The translations under genes were made by a program, and so were the position numbers. Below, one piece after another: positions 8,064 through 16,366 of a stretch of DNA of 39,467 nucleotides. Where the stretch lies: contig DBTM01000003.1 in NCBI GenBank assembly GCA_002307055.1, positions 41,083 to 80,549 of the forward strand. Reading direction: 5' to 3'. Within the stretch, counting starts at the first letter, position 1. Each line of letters starts with the position of its first letter. This stretch comes from Clostridiales bacterium UBA1316. GTDB lineage: Bacteria; Bacillota; Clostridia; Oscillospirales; Oscillospiraceae. The notes beneath the pieces were generated by a model that saw nothing but the letters and a program-made list of their open reading frames with translations, did no database searches and had not been told where the DNA came from.

Positions 8064-8081
8064 GAACGCAGTTCGCCGCTG
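8064..8081. repeat. Copy 2 of the 18-nt hairpin repeat
   Basis: Identical 18-mer to 2046-2063. Here it lies in the spacer between the VOC gene and a methyltransferase gene, with a second hairpin (CCGCC-TTC-GGCGG) about 20 bases further on. Neither is followed by an obvious U-run. Confidence 0.5.
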
Positions 8082-8149
8082 CGGGGAAGTTAATGGTTAC
8101 CCGCCGCCTTCGGCGGACCGCCCTTGTGATTTATCCCTACCAACAGACT

Positions 8150-8524
8150 TCAATCGGCCTTGCACAGGCAAAAGGGATGCCTGGCAGGATCCAGCATGGT
8201 GACGAAGTCATCGCCGCTGCCGTATTGCGTCCGCGACTTAACCGCGCCGTGTGCTTCCGCCATTTTAACAGCGGCTGCTACGTCCGGTACTCCAAAATCC
8301 AGGTGCATCTGTTTTTGCTGTTTTCCGTCCTGCTCCGGCCAGACGGGAGGGATGTAATCCGCCGCCGGAGAAAACAAAAAAACAATACTGTCCCGGCTTT
8401 TAATAGCCGGCAGGCTATAGAGCGTGCATTTTTCCCAGCCGAGGAGCGACGCGTAAAAATTCCGGAGCTGTTCCGCGTCGCCGCAATCGAACATGATGCT
8501 GCCAAGGCAGATGCCGTCGATCAT
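8150..8524 (-). CDS. VOC-family (glyoxalase/bleomycin-resistance-like) protein
   Basis: This 124-residue protein has the vicinal-oxygen-chelate pattern: GSIMFDCGDAEQLRNFYASLLGW at the N-terminus (first beta-alpha-beta module with the LRNFYxxLLGW helix) and HLDFGVPDVAAAV in the second module, ending in a DPARHPFCLC strand. VOC proteins act as small-molecule lyases, dioxygenases or drug-binding proteins, so no precise function is given. It starts 18 bases after the relA stop on the same strand, with AAGGAA 11 bases upstream. It is probably cotranscribed with relA and forms the relA-side edge of the insert before dtd. Confidence 0.82.
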   Translation of the reverse strand: MIDGICLGSIMFDCGDAEQLRNFYASLLGWEKCTLYSLPAIKSRDSIVFLFSPAADYIPPVWPEQDGKQQKQMHLDFGVPDVAAAVKMAEAHGAVKSRTQYGSGDDFVTMLDPARHPFCLCKAD

Positions 8525-8542
8525 AAATATAACTATTCCTTC

Positions 8543-10720
8543 CTATCCGTCGCCGCGTTTTATATCCGTAACGCCGGGTACGGTCGCGAGCCTGGCGATG
8601 GCGGCATTCAGCTCCTCGCGGGTTTTAATTTCGATGACAATTGCCGCCGTCGTGATGCCGCCGTCAACGTCTCTTGCGGCGAAGGAGGTCATCCTGATCT
8701 TAAGCGCGTTGAGGATGGTTGCGATATCCATGACGATGCCGCTGCGCTCGCGCGCGGTGATGTAGAGTGCCGTCGAATAAATATCGACGTCTGAATTTGC
8801 CCAGGCGACACGGACCCATCGGCCGGCTTCTTCAGGGGTTTCAAGCGATTTTTGATAGTTTTTGCAGTCTTTACGATGCACAGACACACCGAAACCGCGT
8901 GTGATGAAGCCGATGGACTCATCTCCGGGAACCGGCGTACAGCAGCGCGCAAATTTGACAAGGCAGTTATCGATACCCTCCACTAAAATTCCATGGATGG
9001 GCTTAAGCTTTTTATCCGGCTTAATTTCAAAGGGCATGAGTTCCGATTTCTTGGTTTTGTCGATTGCCCGCAGCTCGTCACGTATGCGGTTGACCGCTTT
9101 TTGGGCTGACATGCCGCCGTAACCGATTGCGGCGAAGAGCTCATCAAAGGACGCGAAAGCGAGCTTTTTGAGTATCCGGGGCTGGATATCCTCCCGCGTG
9201 AGATCGGACATTTGGAGAAAGACACGCCGCAGCTCTGTTTCAAACGAGAGCTTACCGTGGACGATGTTTTCCTCCCGCTTTTCCTTCTTGAACCACTGGC
9301 GGATTTTGTTGCGCGCCTCCGGGCTTTTAACGATATTCAGCCAGTCACGGCTGGGGCCTTTTGATGAATTTGAGGTCAGAACCTCGACGATATCGCCGTT
9401 GGCAAGCTCGTGGTTGTATGGGACGATGCGTCCGTTGACGATAGCGCCTGTCATTCTATTGCCGACCGCGGAGTGGATGGTATACGCAAAGTCAATGGGC
9501 GTCGCCCCAGCCGGGAGATTGATCACGTCGCCGCGCGGTGTGAAAACGAAAACCTCGTCGGAGAACATGTCAATTTTGAGGTCCTGAAAAAAATCCTGAG
9601 CATCACTGTCCTGCTGCGACTCCAGAAGGCGCCGGACCCATGCGAATTTAGCCTCATCGGCGAATTTGCCGCTGATACCCTCCTTGTATTTCCAATGCGC
9701 CGCGATGCCGTATTCAGCCGTGTGGTGCATATCCCACGTCCGGATCTGAACCTCGAACGGGATGCCGTCGCTGCCGATAACAGTCGTATGGAGGCTTTGA
9801 TACATGTTGGGCTTCGGCGTCCCGATGTAATCCTTAAAATGGCCTGGTATCGGGTGGAACATCTCGTGGATATATCCCAAAACATTATAACAGTCGGCAA
9901 TATCGTTGACGATGACGCGGAAAGCGTAAAGATCAAGGACCTCCGACAGCGTTTTATTCTGGCTGTACATCTTTCTGTAAATGCTGTATATATGCTTGAC
10001 CCGCCCGTAGACATCGCACTCGATGCCGTTTTCCTTCAGGCGTTCGGATATCTTGCTTTGCATACTGTCGATGAACGTCTCGTTGGAGCTCATGATCCGC
10101 CGGAGGCCCTCTTCAATTTCAGCGTATCCGATCGGGTCGAGATATAAAATGGACAGATCTTCAAGCTCCCACTTAATCTTCTGCATGCCGAGGCGGTGCG
10201 CCAGCGGCGCGTAAATTTCCATCGTTTCCAGAGCTTTTTCAGATTGCTTTTCAGCCGACTGATATTCCATTGTCCGCATGTTATGCAGCCGGTCGGCCAT
10301 TTTAATGATGATGACGCGGATATCCTTTGCCATTGCCAGCAGCATCTTGCGCAGATTTTCCATCTGCTCTTCTTCTTTGCTGGTGTAGGTGACGCGTGAG
10401 AGCTTTGTGACGCCTTCTACGATGTCGGCAACGCTCGTACCGAAGCGTTTGGAGATTTCTTCATATGTGACGCCTGTATCCTCTATACAGTCATGTAAAA
10501 GCGCCGCCATGATGGCTTCCTCGTCAAGCCCCATTTCGGCGATGATTTCGGCGGCAGCCAGAGGGTGTGATATAAACGGTGATCCGTCTTTCCGCTTTTG
10601 GTTTTCATGGGCGCTTTTGGCAAAATCAAAGGCAGCCCGTATGCGTGAAAGGTCAGCAGCGGGATTGTTATCTTTTATTACAGCCTCAAAATGGGCGTAT
10701 TTTTCCATGACTTCATCCAT
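8543..10720 (-). CDS. relA: Bifunctional (p)ppGpp synthetase/hydrolase (RelA/SpoT family)
   Basis: The 725-residue protein has the full Rel layout. The HD hydrolase carries the LLHDCIEDT motif at 75-82. The synthetase domain includes RVKHIYSIYRKM and EVQIRTWDMHHTAEYGIAAHWKYK. The TGS domain starts at VFVFTPRGD, followed by a zinc-finger/RIS segment with CCTPVPGDE and HRKDC, and a C-terminal ACT domain. It makes and degrades the stringent-response alarmone. The intact HD motif indicates a bifunctional enzyme. The ATG at 10720 has GGAG 8 bases upstream; that site is formed by the last codon of recJ, whose stop is only 4 bases before the start, so translation is coupled. The apt gene found between recJ and relA in many Firmicutes is missing. 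Confidence 0.97.
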   Translation of the reverse strand: MDEVMEKYAHFEAVIKDNNPAADLSRIRAAFDFAKSAHENQKRKDGSPFISHPLAAAEIIAEMGLDEEAIMAALLHDCIEDTGVTYEEISKRFGTSVADIVEGVTKLSRVTYTSKEEEQMENLRKMLLAMAKDIRVIIIKMADRLHNMRTMEYQSAEKQSEKALETMEIYAPLAHRLGMQKIKWELEDLSILYLDPIGYAEIEEGLRRIMSSNETFIDSMQSKISERLKENGIECDVYGRVKHIYSIYRKMYSQNKTLSEVLDLYAFRVIVNDIADCYNVLGYIHEMFHPIPGHFKDYIGTPKPNMYQSLHTTVIGSDGIPFEVQIRTWDMHHTAEYGIAAHWKYKEGISGKFADEAKFAWVRRLLESQQDSDAQDFFQDLKIDMFSDEVFVFTPRGDVINLPAGATPIDFAYTIHSAVGNRMTGAIVNGRIVPYNHELANGDIVEVLTSNSSKGPSRDWLNIVKSPEARNKIRQWFKKEKREENIVHGKLSFETELRRVFLQMSDLTREDIQPRILKKLAFASFDELFAAIGYGGMSAQKAVNRIRDELRAIDKTKKSELMPFEIKPDKKLKPIHGILVEGIDNCLVKFARCCTPVPGDESIGFITRGFGVSVHRKDCKNYQKSLETPEEAGRWVRVAWANSDVDIYSTALYITARERSGIVMDIATILNALKIRMTSFAARDVDGGITTAAIVIEIKTREELNAAIARLATVPGVTDIKRGDG

Positions 10721-10724
10721 GAAT

Positions 10725-12467
10725 TTACTCCGGACGCGATGACAAATCGCTGCGCATGCCGCCATGCCCGTTCATTTCTTCGTGCGCTCTGATATCAATC
10801 ACATGCAGCTGCACGTTCCGCCACCCGCGATATTCATTGACGACAGGTTCAAACGCCACATCAATCAGCTGGCCTTCCGCGACGCCGAGATTCATAACCG
10901 TTCTGCCGAAGCAGATACAATCAAAGCTCTTTCCGGACTTGACGATACGCAGCTTCGTATGCTTACCCGAGGCGACAGGGATAACGGCGTTTAACACTGC
11001 CGCCTTAATGCACAGGAAAGGCGGTAAATGACCGTTGCCGAAGGGTTCTGTCCGTTCAAGTGCGGTAACGTTTTCCAAGGACAAGAGGTCCGGTTTCACA
11101 ACCTCAAAATCCATCTGAAGTGTCGGGACAGACGGTATTTTGACCGTCTCGTGATAATAGTCGAAAATTCTCCGGCGCAGCTCATCAATATTGGCCTCTG
11201 CAATCGTCAGTCCGGCGGCCATTTCATGCCCGCCGAAGTTTTCAAGCAGATCACCGCACCGCTCCAATGCCGAATACATGCGGAAATTACCGATGCTCCG
11301 GCATGAACCGCGTCCGATACCGTCGCTGTCGATACTGATCATGATGGCGGGGAATAAAAACAGCTCGGCGATGCGGGCGGCGACAATGCCCATCACACCC
11401 TGGTACCAACCGCGGCTGGCCATGACGACCGGCCCTCTGGGGGGTGCACTCAGCAAAGCGGCATACGCCTGTTCAAAAATACCAGATTCAAGCTGGCGGC
11501 GTTCCGTGTTGAGGTTGCACAGCTGGGTGGTCAAGCGCTCTGCCTCTTCCTCGCTCTCCGTTAAAAGAAGGTCAATCGTGAGGGAGGTCTGCCCCATCCG
11601 GCCGGCGGCATTCAGCCTGGGCGCCAAAGCAAAGCCGATTGTCGCGGTATTGATGTCGCGGCGCTCAATGCACGCCTCGCGCATTAGTCTGCGGAGGCCG
11701 GGACGGCTCTTCATATTGAGCGCAGCCAGACCGCGCCGGATCAATAAACGGTTTTCTCCGATGACGGGCATGACATCGGCTATTGTACCGATGGCGACAA
11801 AGTCGCCGTATTTAACGAGAAGGGTTTCAATGTCGACGTGCTTTTCCAGCGCACAAACGAGCTTGAAAGCGACGCCGACACCCGCGAGCGACTTGTTCGG
11901 ATAAGGGCAGTCCTTGCGTTTCGGGTCGATAACGGCAATGGCCGAAGGCAGCGCATCGTTGCACTCATGGTGATCGGTGATGATCAGGTCAATGCCGAGC
12001 TCTTTGGCGTAAAAGGCTTCACATTTTGCCGTAATTCCGCAGTCGACGGTCACGATAAGAGAAACGCCGCGCGAAGCAAGCGCGTCAAGCGCGGACTTGT
12101 TGACGCCGTAGCCCTCTTCCATACGGCCGGGTATATAAATTTCATAGTCGACGCCTTTTTCCCGAAAGAAGCTTGCGAGGAGGCAGCTGGCCGTCATGCC
12201 ATCAACGTCGTAATCGCCGTAGACTGCCACCCGCTCGCCGTTTTTGATAGCCTGATGGATTCTCTTGACGGCGGCCTCCATATCCTTGAGGAGAAACGGA
12301 TCGTTTATGAAATTGAGATTATCGCGAAGAAAATTATCGGCGGCCTCGACCGTCGTCATCCCCCGGGATGCCAGAAAGACAGAAACGAGCGGATTAATTC
12401 CGCTGCGGCTGATCGTAACAGCCGCAGCTCTGTCGTATCCGTTTATGACCCAATCGATGAATTTCAT
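10725..12467 (-). CDS. recJ: Single-stranded-DNA-specific exonuclease RecJ
   Basis: The 580-residue protein has the DHH-family motifs: YGDYDVDGMTA (residues 83-93), TDHHECND with DHH at 165-167, and the DHHA1 glycine motif FGGHEMAAGLTI. A C-terminal OB-fold region follows. RecJ degrades 5'-ended single strands with Mn2+ and works in recombination and mismatch repair. It has no long C-terminal extension of the B. subtilis type. GGAG lies 7 bases before the ATG. A strong sigma-A promoter is seen upstream, divergent from mutS. Confidence 0.96.
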   Translation of the reverse strand: MKFIDWVINGYDRAAAVTISRSGINPLVSVFLASRGMTTVEAADNFLRDNLNFINDPFLLKDMEAAVKRIHQAIKNGERVAVYGDYDVDGMTASCLLASFFREKGVDYEIYIPGRMEEGYGVNKSALDALASRGVSLIVTVDCGITAKCEAFYAKELGIDLIITDHHECNDALPSAIAVIDPKRKDCPYPNKSLAGVGVAFKLVCALEKHVDIETLLVKYGDFVAIGTIADVMPVIGENRLLIRRGLAALNMKSRPGLRRLMREACIERRDINTATIGFALAPRLNAAGRMGQTSLTIDLLLTESEEEAERLTTQLCNLNTERRQLESGIFEQAYAALLSAPPRGPVVMASRGWYQGVMGIVAARIAELFLFPAIMISIDSDGIGRGSCRSIGNFRMYSALERCGDLLENFGGHEMAAGLTIAEANIDELRRRIFDYYHETVKIPSVPTLQMDFEVVKPDLLSLENVTALERTEPFGNGHLPPFLCIKAAVLNAVIPVASGKHTKLRIVKSGKSFDCICFGRTVMNLGVAEGQLIDVAFEPVVNEYRGWRNVQLHVIDIRAHEEMNGHGGMRSDLSSRPE

Positions 12468-12533
12468 AAGTAAACTCCGTACGCAAACACCATATGAAAA
12501 ATAGAGAGATGAATTTATTGTTTGTATCCTTTT

Positions 12534-12562
12534 ACTATACCAAGAACTGACACATTTCTCAA
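12534..12562 (-). promoter_or_regulatory. Sigma-A promoter for recJ-relA
   Basis: On the minus strand TTGAGA (12557-12562) and TATAGT (12534-12539) are separated by exactly 17 bases. This puts transcription start about 60 bases before the recJ ATG. Confidence 0.75.
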
Positions 12563-12628
12563 TAGATAAATCGATGTTTTTGCGCGTTCAGCGGTTATTT
12601 GATGCTGCGATATATCCTTTGAGCGCTA

Positions 12629-12657
12629 TTGAACGGGTGTTGCGTGTATGTTATACT
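12629..12657 (+). promoter_or_regulatory. Sigma-A promoter for mutS
   Basis: TTGAAC (12629-12634) and TATACT (12652-12657) have a 17-base spacer. It faces away from the recJ promoter, so the two DNA-repair genes share one control region. The predicted leader is about 95 nt and contains the hairpin at 12673-12703. Confidence 0.75.
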
Positions 12658-12672
12658 AAAAAATAACAAAAA

Positions 12673-12703
12673 ACGCCGCATAGTCCGATGAATCAAGCGG
12701 CGT
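12673..12703 (+). other. Hairpin in the mutS 5' leader
   Basis: ACGCCGC (12673-12679) pairs with GCGGCGT (12697-12703) around a 17-base loop. No U-run follows. A smaller GCAGG/CCTGC stem lies just before the ribosome site. It may protect or regulate the leader. Confidence 0.4.
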
Positions 12704-12758
12704 AGATTCCCGCAGGGCATCCTGCCGGAGGTTCTCTCAGAAAGGAATGTTCATAAGA

Positions 12759-15347
12759 ATGTCCGAAATAACTCCAATGATGCGGCAGTATTTTGAAATA
12801 AAAGAGCGGAACGCCGACAGCATCCTCTTTTTCCGCCTCGGTGATTTTTATGAGATGTTCGGCGACGACGCGCTGACCGCCTCGAAAGAACTCGACCTCA
12901 CGCTTACGACGCGCGACAGACGGGCTGAAGATTCTGACGACAGAATGCCGATGTGCGGCGTACCGTACCACTCGGCGGAGGCTTATATCGGGCGATTAAT
13001 CGCCAAAGGCTATAAAATCGCCATCTGTGAGCAGCTGGAGGACCCCGCTACAGCCAAAGGGCTTGTTGACAGGGATATTGTGCGCGTCATTACGCCCGGC
13101 ACCCTCATTGAGACCTCGATGCTCGACGAGGGGAAATCTAATTACCTCTGTGCATTATATGTCGGCAGCGCAGAGAATGCTGTCTGCTTTGCGGACTTGT
13201 CGACGGGAGAGATATGCGTTTCTTTCTTTTCGGACGGCATCGGGCATATTTTAAACGAACTCGGTTCATTTTCACCGGCGGAGGCTGTATTGAACTCGGG
13301 AGCGTATGAGAGCATAGACATCACCAGCCTGCTGGCAGAAAAGCTGGGCTGCCTGATTGAGAGGGATGATGCGCGTTTTGATTTTATGCAGTCGACGATG
13401 TGCATTACCGAGCAGTTCGGAGCGCTCAGCCCCGATGAGCTCGGCATCGGGAACAGCCCCGCTGCTGTTTGCGCCGTCGGCGCGCTGCTCGGCTACCTGG
13501 CGGAAACACAGAAGACGGATTTATCGCATTTAAGCTGCCTGCGCGTCAATTCGGGCGGCAGGCACATGGAGCTTGACATTCAGACACTCCGCAGCCTGGA
13601 GCTTGTAGCCTCCTCTCGGACGTCGGAAAAAAAGGGAAGCCTCCTTTGGGTACTCGATAAAACGAAGACGCCGATGGGCCGCAGGCTCCTGCGGTCATGG
13701 GTTTTGCGTCCGCTCCTGTCAACCGCTGAAATAAAGAGGCGGCAGAGCAGCGTGAATGAACTCTATACCGAAACAGTCATACGCACGGAACTCCAGCTGG
13801 CCATGCGTGATGTGGGCGATATGGAACGGCTGATCGGTAAAATCGTCTACGGGAGCGCCAACTGCCGCGACCTGAAGGCGCTCCAGTATTCGGCGAGGCA
13901 GCTGCCCATCATTTTGGCACTTTTGGCGCCGATGAAGTCAAGCCTCCTTGCAGAACTCAAAAAGATCGATGATCTTCACGACATTGCCGAGGTCATAGAG
14001 AAAACAATCGTCGATGATCCGCCGTTTTCTCTCCGCGAGGGGGACTTTATCCGTGAAGGTGTCAGTGAGGAAGCGGATTATCTGCATGCTCTTCTCAAGG
14101 ACAGTACCGGCGCCATTGCCGCTATCGAAGCCAAAGAGCGTGAGCGAACCGGCAAAAAGCTGAAGATTGGTTATAACAGAGTATTTGGATATTACATCGA
14201 AATTCCGCGCGCCTCCTCTGATTCCGTACCGGACGACTATATCCGCAAGCAGACGCTCAGTAACTGCGAACGCTTTATAACCCAGGAGCTCAAGGAACTC
14301 GAAACGACGCTGTTAACGGCAAAGGACAAGCTGAGCGCCTTTGAATACAGCCTGTTTACCGAGCTTCGTGAGAATATCGCCAAGGATGTCGGGCGCATCC
14401 AGGCAGCCGCCTCGTCGGTGGCGTCGTTCGACGTGCTCTGCTCCTTTGCCGAGACCGCTGCAAAAAGCAACTACTGTATGCCGGAAATCGATGTTTCAGG
14501 CGTTATTGATATTCGTGACGGGCGTCACCCTGTGGTCGAAAAAATGCAGACAGACAGCCTTTTCGTCCCGAATGACGTCTATATGGATACGGATAACGCG
14601 CGGACGCTCATCATCACAGGTCCCAACATGGCAGGCAAATCCACCTATATGCGCCAGACGGCGCTGATCGTCCTGCTCGCGCAGATCGGGGCCTTCGTAC
14701 CTGCCCGCTCGGCGCGGATCGGCATTGTTGACAGGGTGTTCACGCGCATCGGCGCCTCAGACGATCTCTCAGCCGGTAAATCGACCTTCATGGTGGAGAT
14801 GACCGAGGTCGCCGAAATTCTGCAGAGCGCCACGTCAAAAAGCCTTCTGATTTTAGATGAAATCGGGCGCGGTACGTCGACATACGATGGGATGGCGATT
14901 GCCAGAGCCGTTTTGGAATTTTGCACCGATAAAAGAAAGTTGGGCGGCAAGGTTCTATTTTCAACCCACTATCATGAACTGACGGGGATGGAAAACGAAG
15001 CCCAGGGTATTAAGAACTACAATATATCCGCCAAAAAGCGCGGAGGCAATATCATATTTTTGAGAAAAATCGTCCCCGGCGGGGCGGACGACAGCTACGG
15101 TATCGAGGTTGCGGGGCTGGCCGGTATCCCCGAAAGCGTCATCAAACGCGCCAAGGCGGTTCTGGCGCTGCTGGAACAGGGGCGGGGCGCTGTCAAAACA
15201 CCGTCCGTACTCAGCGCGGATGACCAAGTGTCGCTTATGGATGTCGCCGGCTCCGAAATCGCAGAAAAACTCAGAAAAACCGATCTGAATACGCTGACCC
15301 CCCTCGAAGCGCTCAACCTCCTTTTTGAACTCAAAAAGAAAACATAG
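12759..15347 (+). CDS. mutS: DNA mismatch repair protein MutS
   Basis: The 862-residue protein has the mismatch-recognition N-terminus (FFRLGDFYEMF, containing the Phe-X-Glu wedge), the core lever/clamp domains, and the ABC-type ATPase. The Walker A loop GPNMAGKST lies near residue 621 and is followed by ILDEIGRGTSTYDG and the FSTHYHEL switch histidine. It ends in the short helix-turn-helix dimer region. MutS recognises mispairs and recruits MutL; no mutL follows here. The start at 12759 fits the family N-terminus (SEITPMMRQYFEIK); the in-frame ATG at 12747 abuts the AAAGGA site and is less likely. Confidence 0.97.
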   Translation: MSEITPMMRQYFEIKERNADSILFFRLGDFYEMFGDDALTASKELDLTLTTRDRRAEDSDDRMPMCGVPYHSAEAYIGRLIAKGYKIAICEQLEDPATAKGLVDRDIVRVITPGTLIETSMLDEGKSNYLCALYVGSAENAVCFADLSTGEICVSFFSDGIGHILNELGSFSPAEAVLNSGAYESIDITSLLAEKLGCLIERDDARFDFMQSTMCITEQFGALSPDELGIGNSPAAVCAVGALLGYLAETQKTDLSHLSCLRVNSGGRHMELDIQTLRSLELVASSRTSEKKGSLLWVLDKTKTPMGRRLLRSWVLRPLLSTAEIKRRQSSVNELYTETVIRTELQLAMRDVGDMERLIGKIVYGSANCRDLKALQYSARQLPIILALLAPMKSSLLAELKKIDDLHDIAEVIEKTIVDDPPFSLREGDFIREGVSEEADYLHALLKDSTGAIAAIEAKERERTGKKLKIGYNRVFGYYIEIPRASSDSVPDDYIRKQTLSNCERFITQELKELETTLLTAKDKLSAFEYSLFTELRENIAKDVGRIQAAASSVASFDVLCSFAETAAKSNYCMPEIDVSGVIDIRDGRHPVVEKMQTDSLFVPNDVYMDTDNARTLIITGPNMAGKSTYMRQTALIVLLAQIGAFVPARSARIGIVDRVFTRIGASDDLSAGKSTFMVEMTEVAEILQSATSKSLLILDEIGRGTSTYDGMAIARAVLEFCTDKRKLGGKVLFSTHYHELTGMENEAQGIKNYNISAKKRGGNIIFLRKIVPGGADDSYGIEVAGLAGIPESVIKRAKAVLALLEQGRGAVKTPSVLSADDQVSLMDVAGSEIAEKLRKTDLNTLTPLEALNLLFELKKKT

Positions 15348-15429
15348 CCCAGCCGGGCAGGTGCGGCGGCGAGCGGGTGGACAGACGGTCATCGTGTTGC
15401 CCAAATCCCCGGTTCCATGTGTTTTAATC

Positions 15430-15445
15430 AGCGGTTTTAACCGCT
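15430..15445. repeat. Short inverted repeat between mutS and the CPBP gene
   Basis: AGCGGTT pairs with AACCGCT across two bases. It is not followed by a U-run, so it is a poor terminator. The mutS-CPBP spacer (about 140 bases) shows nothing else clear. Confidence 0.3.
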
Positions 15446-15490
15446 TGGAACGATAACGCGCTATACGAATTCGAAATAAAGGATGATAAA

Positions 15491-16198
15491 GTGAAAAACA
15501 ACTTCAAGTCCCCCATGCAGAAATCAGAGCGGATATTGGGAGGCATCTATCTCCTTGCGCATATGTTCCTGCTGCCGTGGCTGCTGGTCTATGTCTATAC
15601 AAATGTACTGCGCCATATGGATGTCGTCATTACGAGTCCCAATCTGAACCTCATCTATTACATGATCAGCTTCGCTTTTGTTCTTATTTTTCTTTTCAGA
15701 TTTTTAAAGACATCATTCTCTGATCTGCTGGACAATCTTTTGGGTTCGCTGCAGGCTGTCATACTCGCGTATTTGTTTAATTATATATTTATTACGCTTG
15801 TCTCCATTCTCCTGGCCAATGTGCTCAAGGTCGTGACCAACCCGAACTCTCAGGAGATCATCAATCAGACAAAGCTCGACCCGAATGTCATGATTGTTGT
15901 GGCGGTGCTGCTCGTCCCAATTGTTGAGGAGACACTGTTCCGAGGCGTGCTTTTCGGCTCAATCCGGCGTAAAAACCGGGTGCTGGCCTATATTGTTACA
16001 GCACTCGTTTTCTCTGTTTATCATCTGTGGCAATTTTTTGTCGGCGGCTTCGAGTGGCCGATGCTTCTCTACCTTCTCCAATATCTGCCGGCTTCGCTGG
16101 CGCTCTGCTGGTGCTATGAACGCAGCGGCAGCATTTGGGCTCCAGTCGTTCTGCACGCCGCCATCAACCTGATATCCATCAAAGTAATTATAGGATAA
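15491..16198 (+). CDS. CPBP-family intramembrane metalloprotease
   Basis: This 235-residue protein has six or so hydrophobic segments and the CPBP (formerly Abi/CAAX protease) motifs: EETLFRG at about 146-152, FSVYHLWQ with the metal-binding His, and LHAAIN near the C-terminus. Family members are membrane-embedded glutamic proteases; bacterial ones act in bacteriocin immunity, signalling or unknown roles. It starts at GTG (15491) with AAAGGATG upstream. It lies downstream of mutS on the same strand and is convergent with the SleB-like gene. The target is unknown. Confidence 0.88.
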   Translation: MKNNFKSPMQKSERILGGIYLLAHMFLLPWLLVYVYTNVLRHMDVVITSPNLNLIYYMISFAFVLIFLFRFLKTSFSDLLDNLLGSLQAVILAYLFNYIFITLVSILLANVLKVVTNPNSQEIINQTKLDPNVMIVVAVLLVPIVEETLFRGVLFGSIRRKNRVLAYIVTALVFSVYHLWQFFVGGFEWPMLLYLLQYLPASLALCWCYERSGSIWAPVVLHAAINLISIKVIIG

Positions 16199-16214
16199 CA
16201 ATAAAGAAAAATAA

Positions 16215-16288
16215 AAAAGATTCTCCGCATGACGCTCAAAACGATTGCTGTACCGTTTGAGGGGTTTGTATGCCCCGAAGAATCTTTT
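16215..16288 (+). terminator. Branched hairpin/terminator after the CPBP gene
   Basis: AAAAGATTCT (16215-16224) pairs perfectly with AGAATCTTTT (16279-16288). Inside are CTCAAAACG/CGTTTGAG (16235-16243 with 16254-16261, one bulge) and GGGG/CCCC (16261-16264 with 16273-16276). The outer stem ends in TTTTATTATTT. It could be a complex terminator or a small folded RNA. Confidence 0.55.
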
Positions 16289-16343
16289 ATTATTTCGTAA
16301 CAGAAATTATCTAATCGGCTTTATCCCGTATTTTTCTGTCTAG

Positions 16344-16365
16344 ACAAATTTATTTATAAATTTGT
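16344..16365 (+). terminator. A/T-rich inverted repeat next to the sleB stop
   Basis: ACAAATTTAT pairs with ATAAATTTGT across a two-base loop and is followed by TTTTAT on the plus strand. It sits just beyond the stop of the SleB-like gene (minus strand). It may be a weak second terminator for the CPBP transcript. Confidence 0.4.
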
Positions 16366-16366
16366 T

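Noticed and set aside
8093..8794. Long plus-strand open frame opposite the VOC and relA genes
   Set aside because: It is antisense to two well-supported genes, lacks a ribosome site and any recognisable domain, and mirrors their codon pattern.
9410..10147. Open frame opposite relA
   Set aside because: It is an antisense shadow of the conserved TGS and synthetase coding region.
11191..11904. Open frame opposite recJ
   Set aside because: Antisense to the DHHA1 region of recJ; low-complexity Arg/Ser-rich translation typical of a shadow frame.
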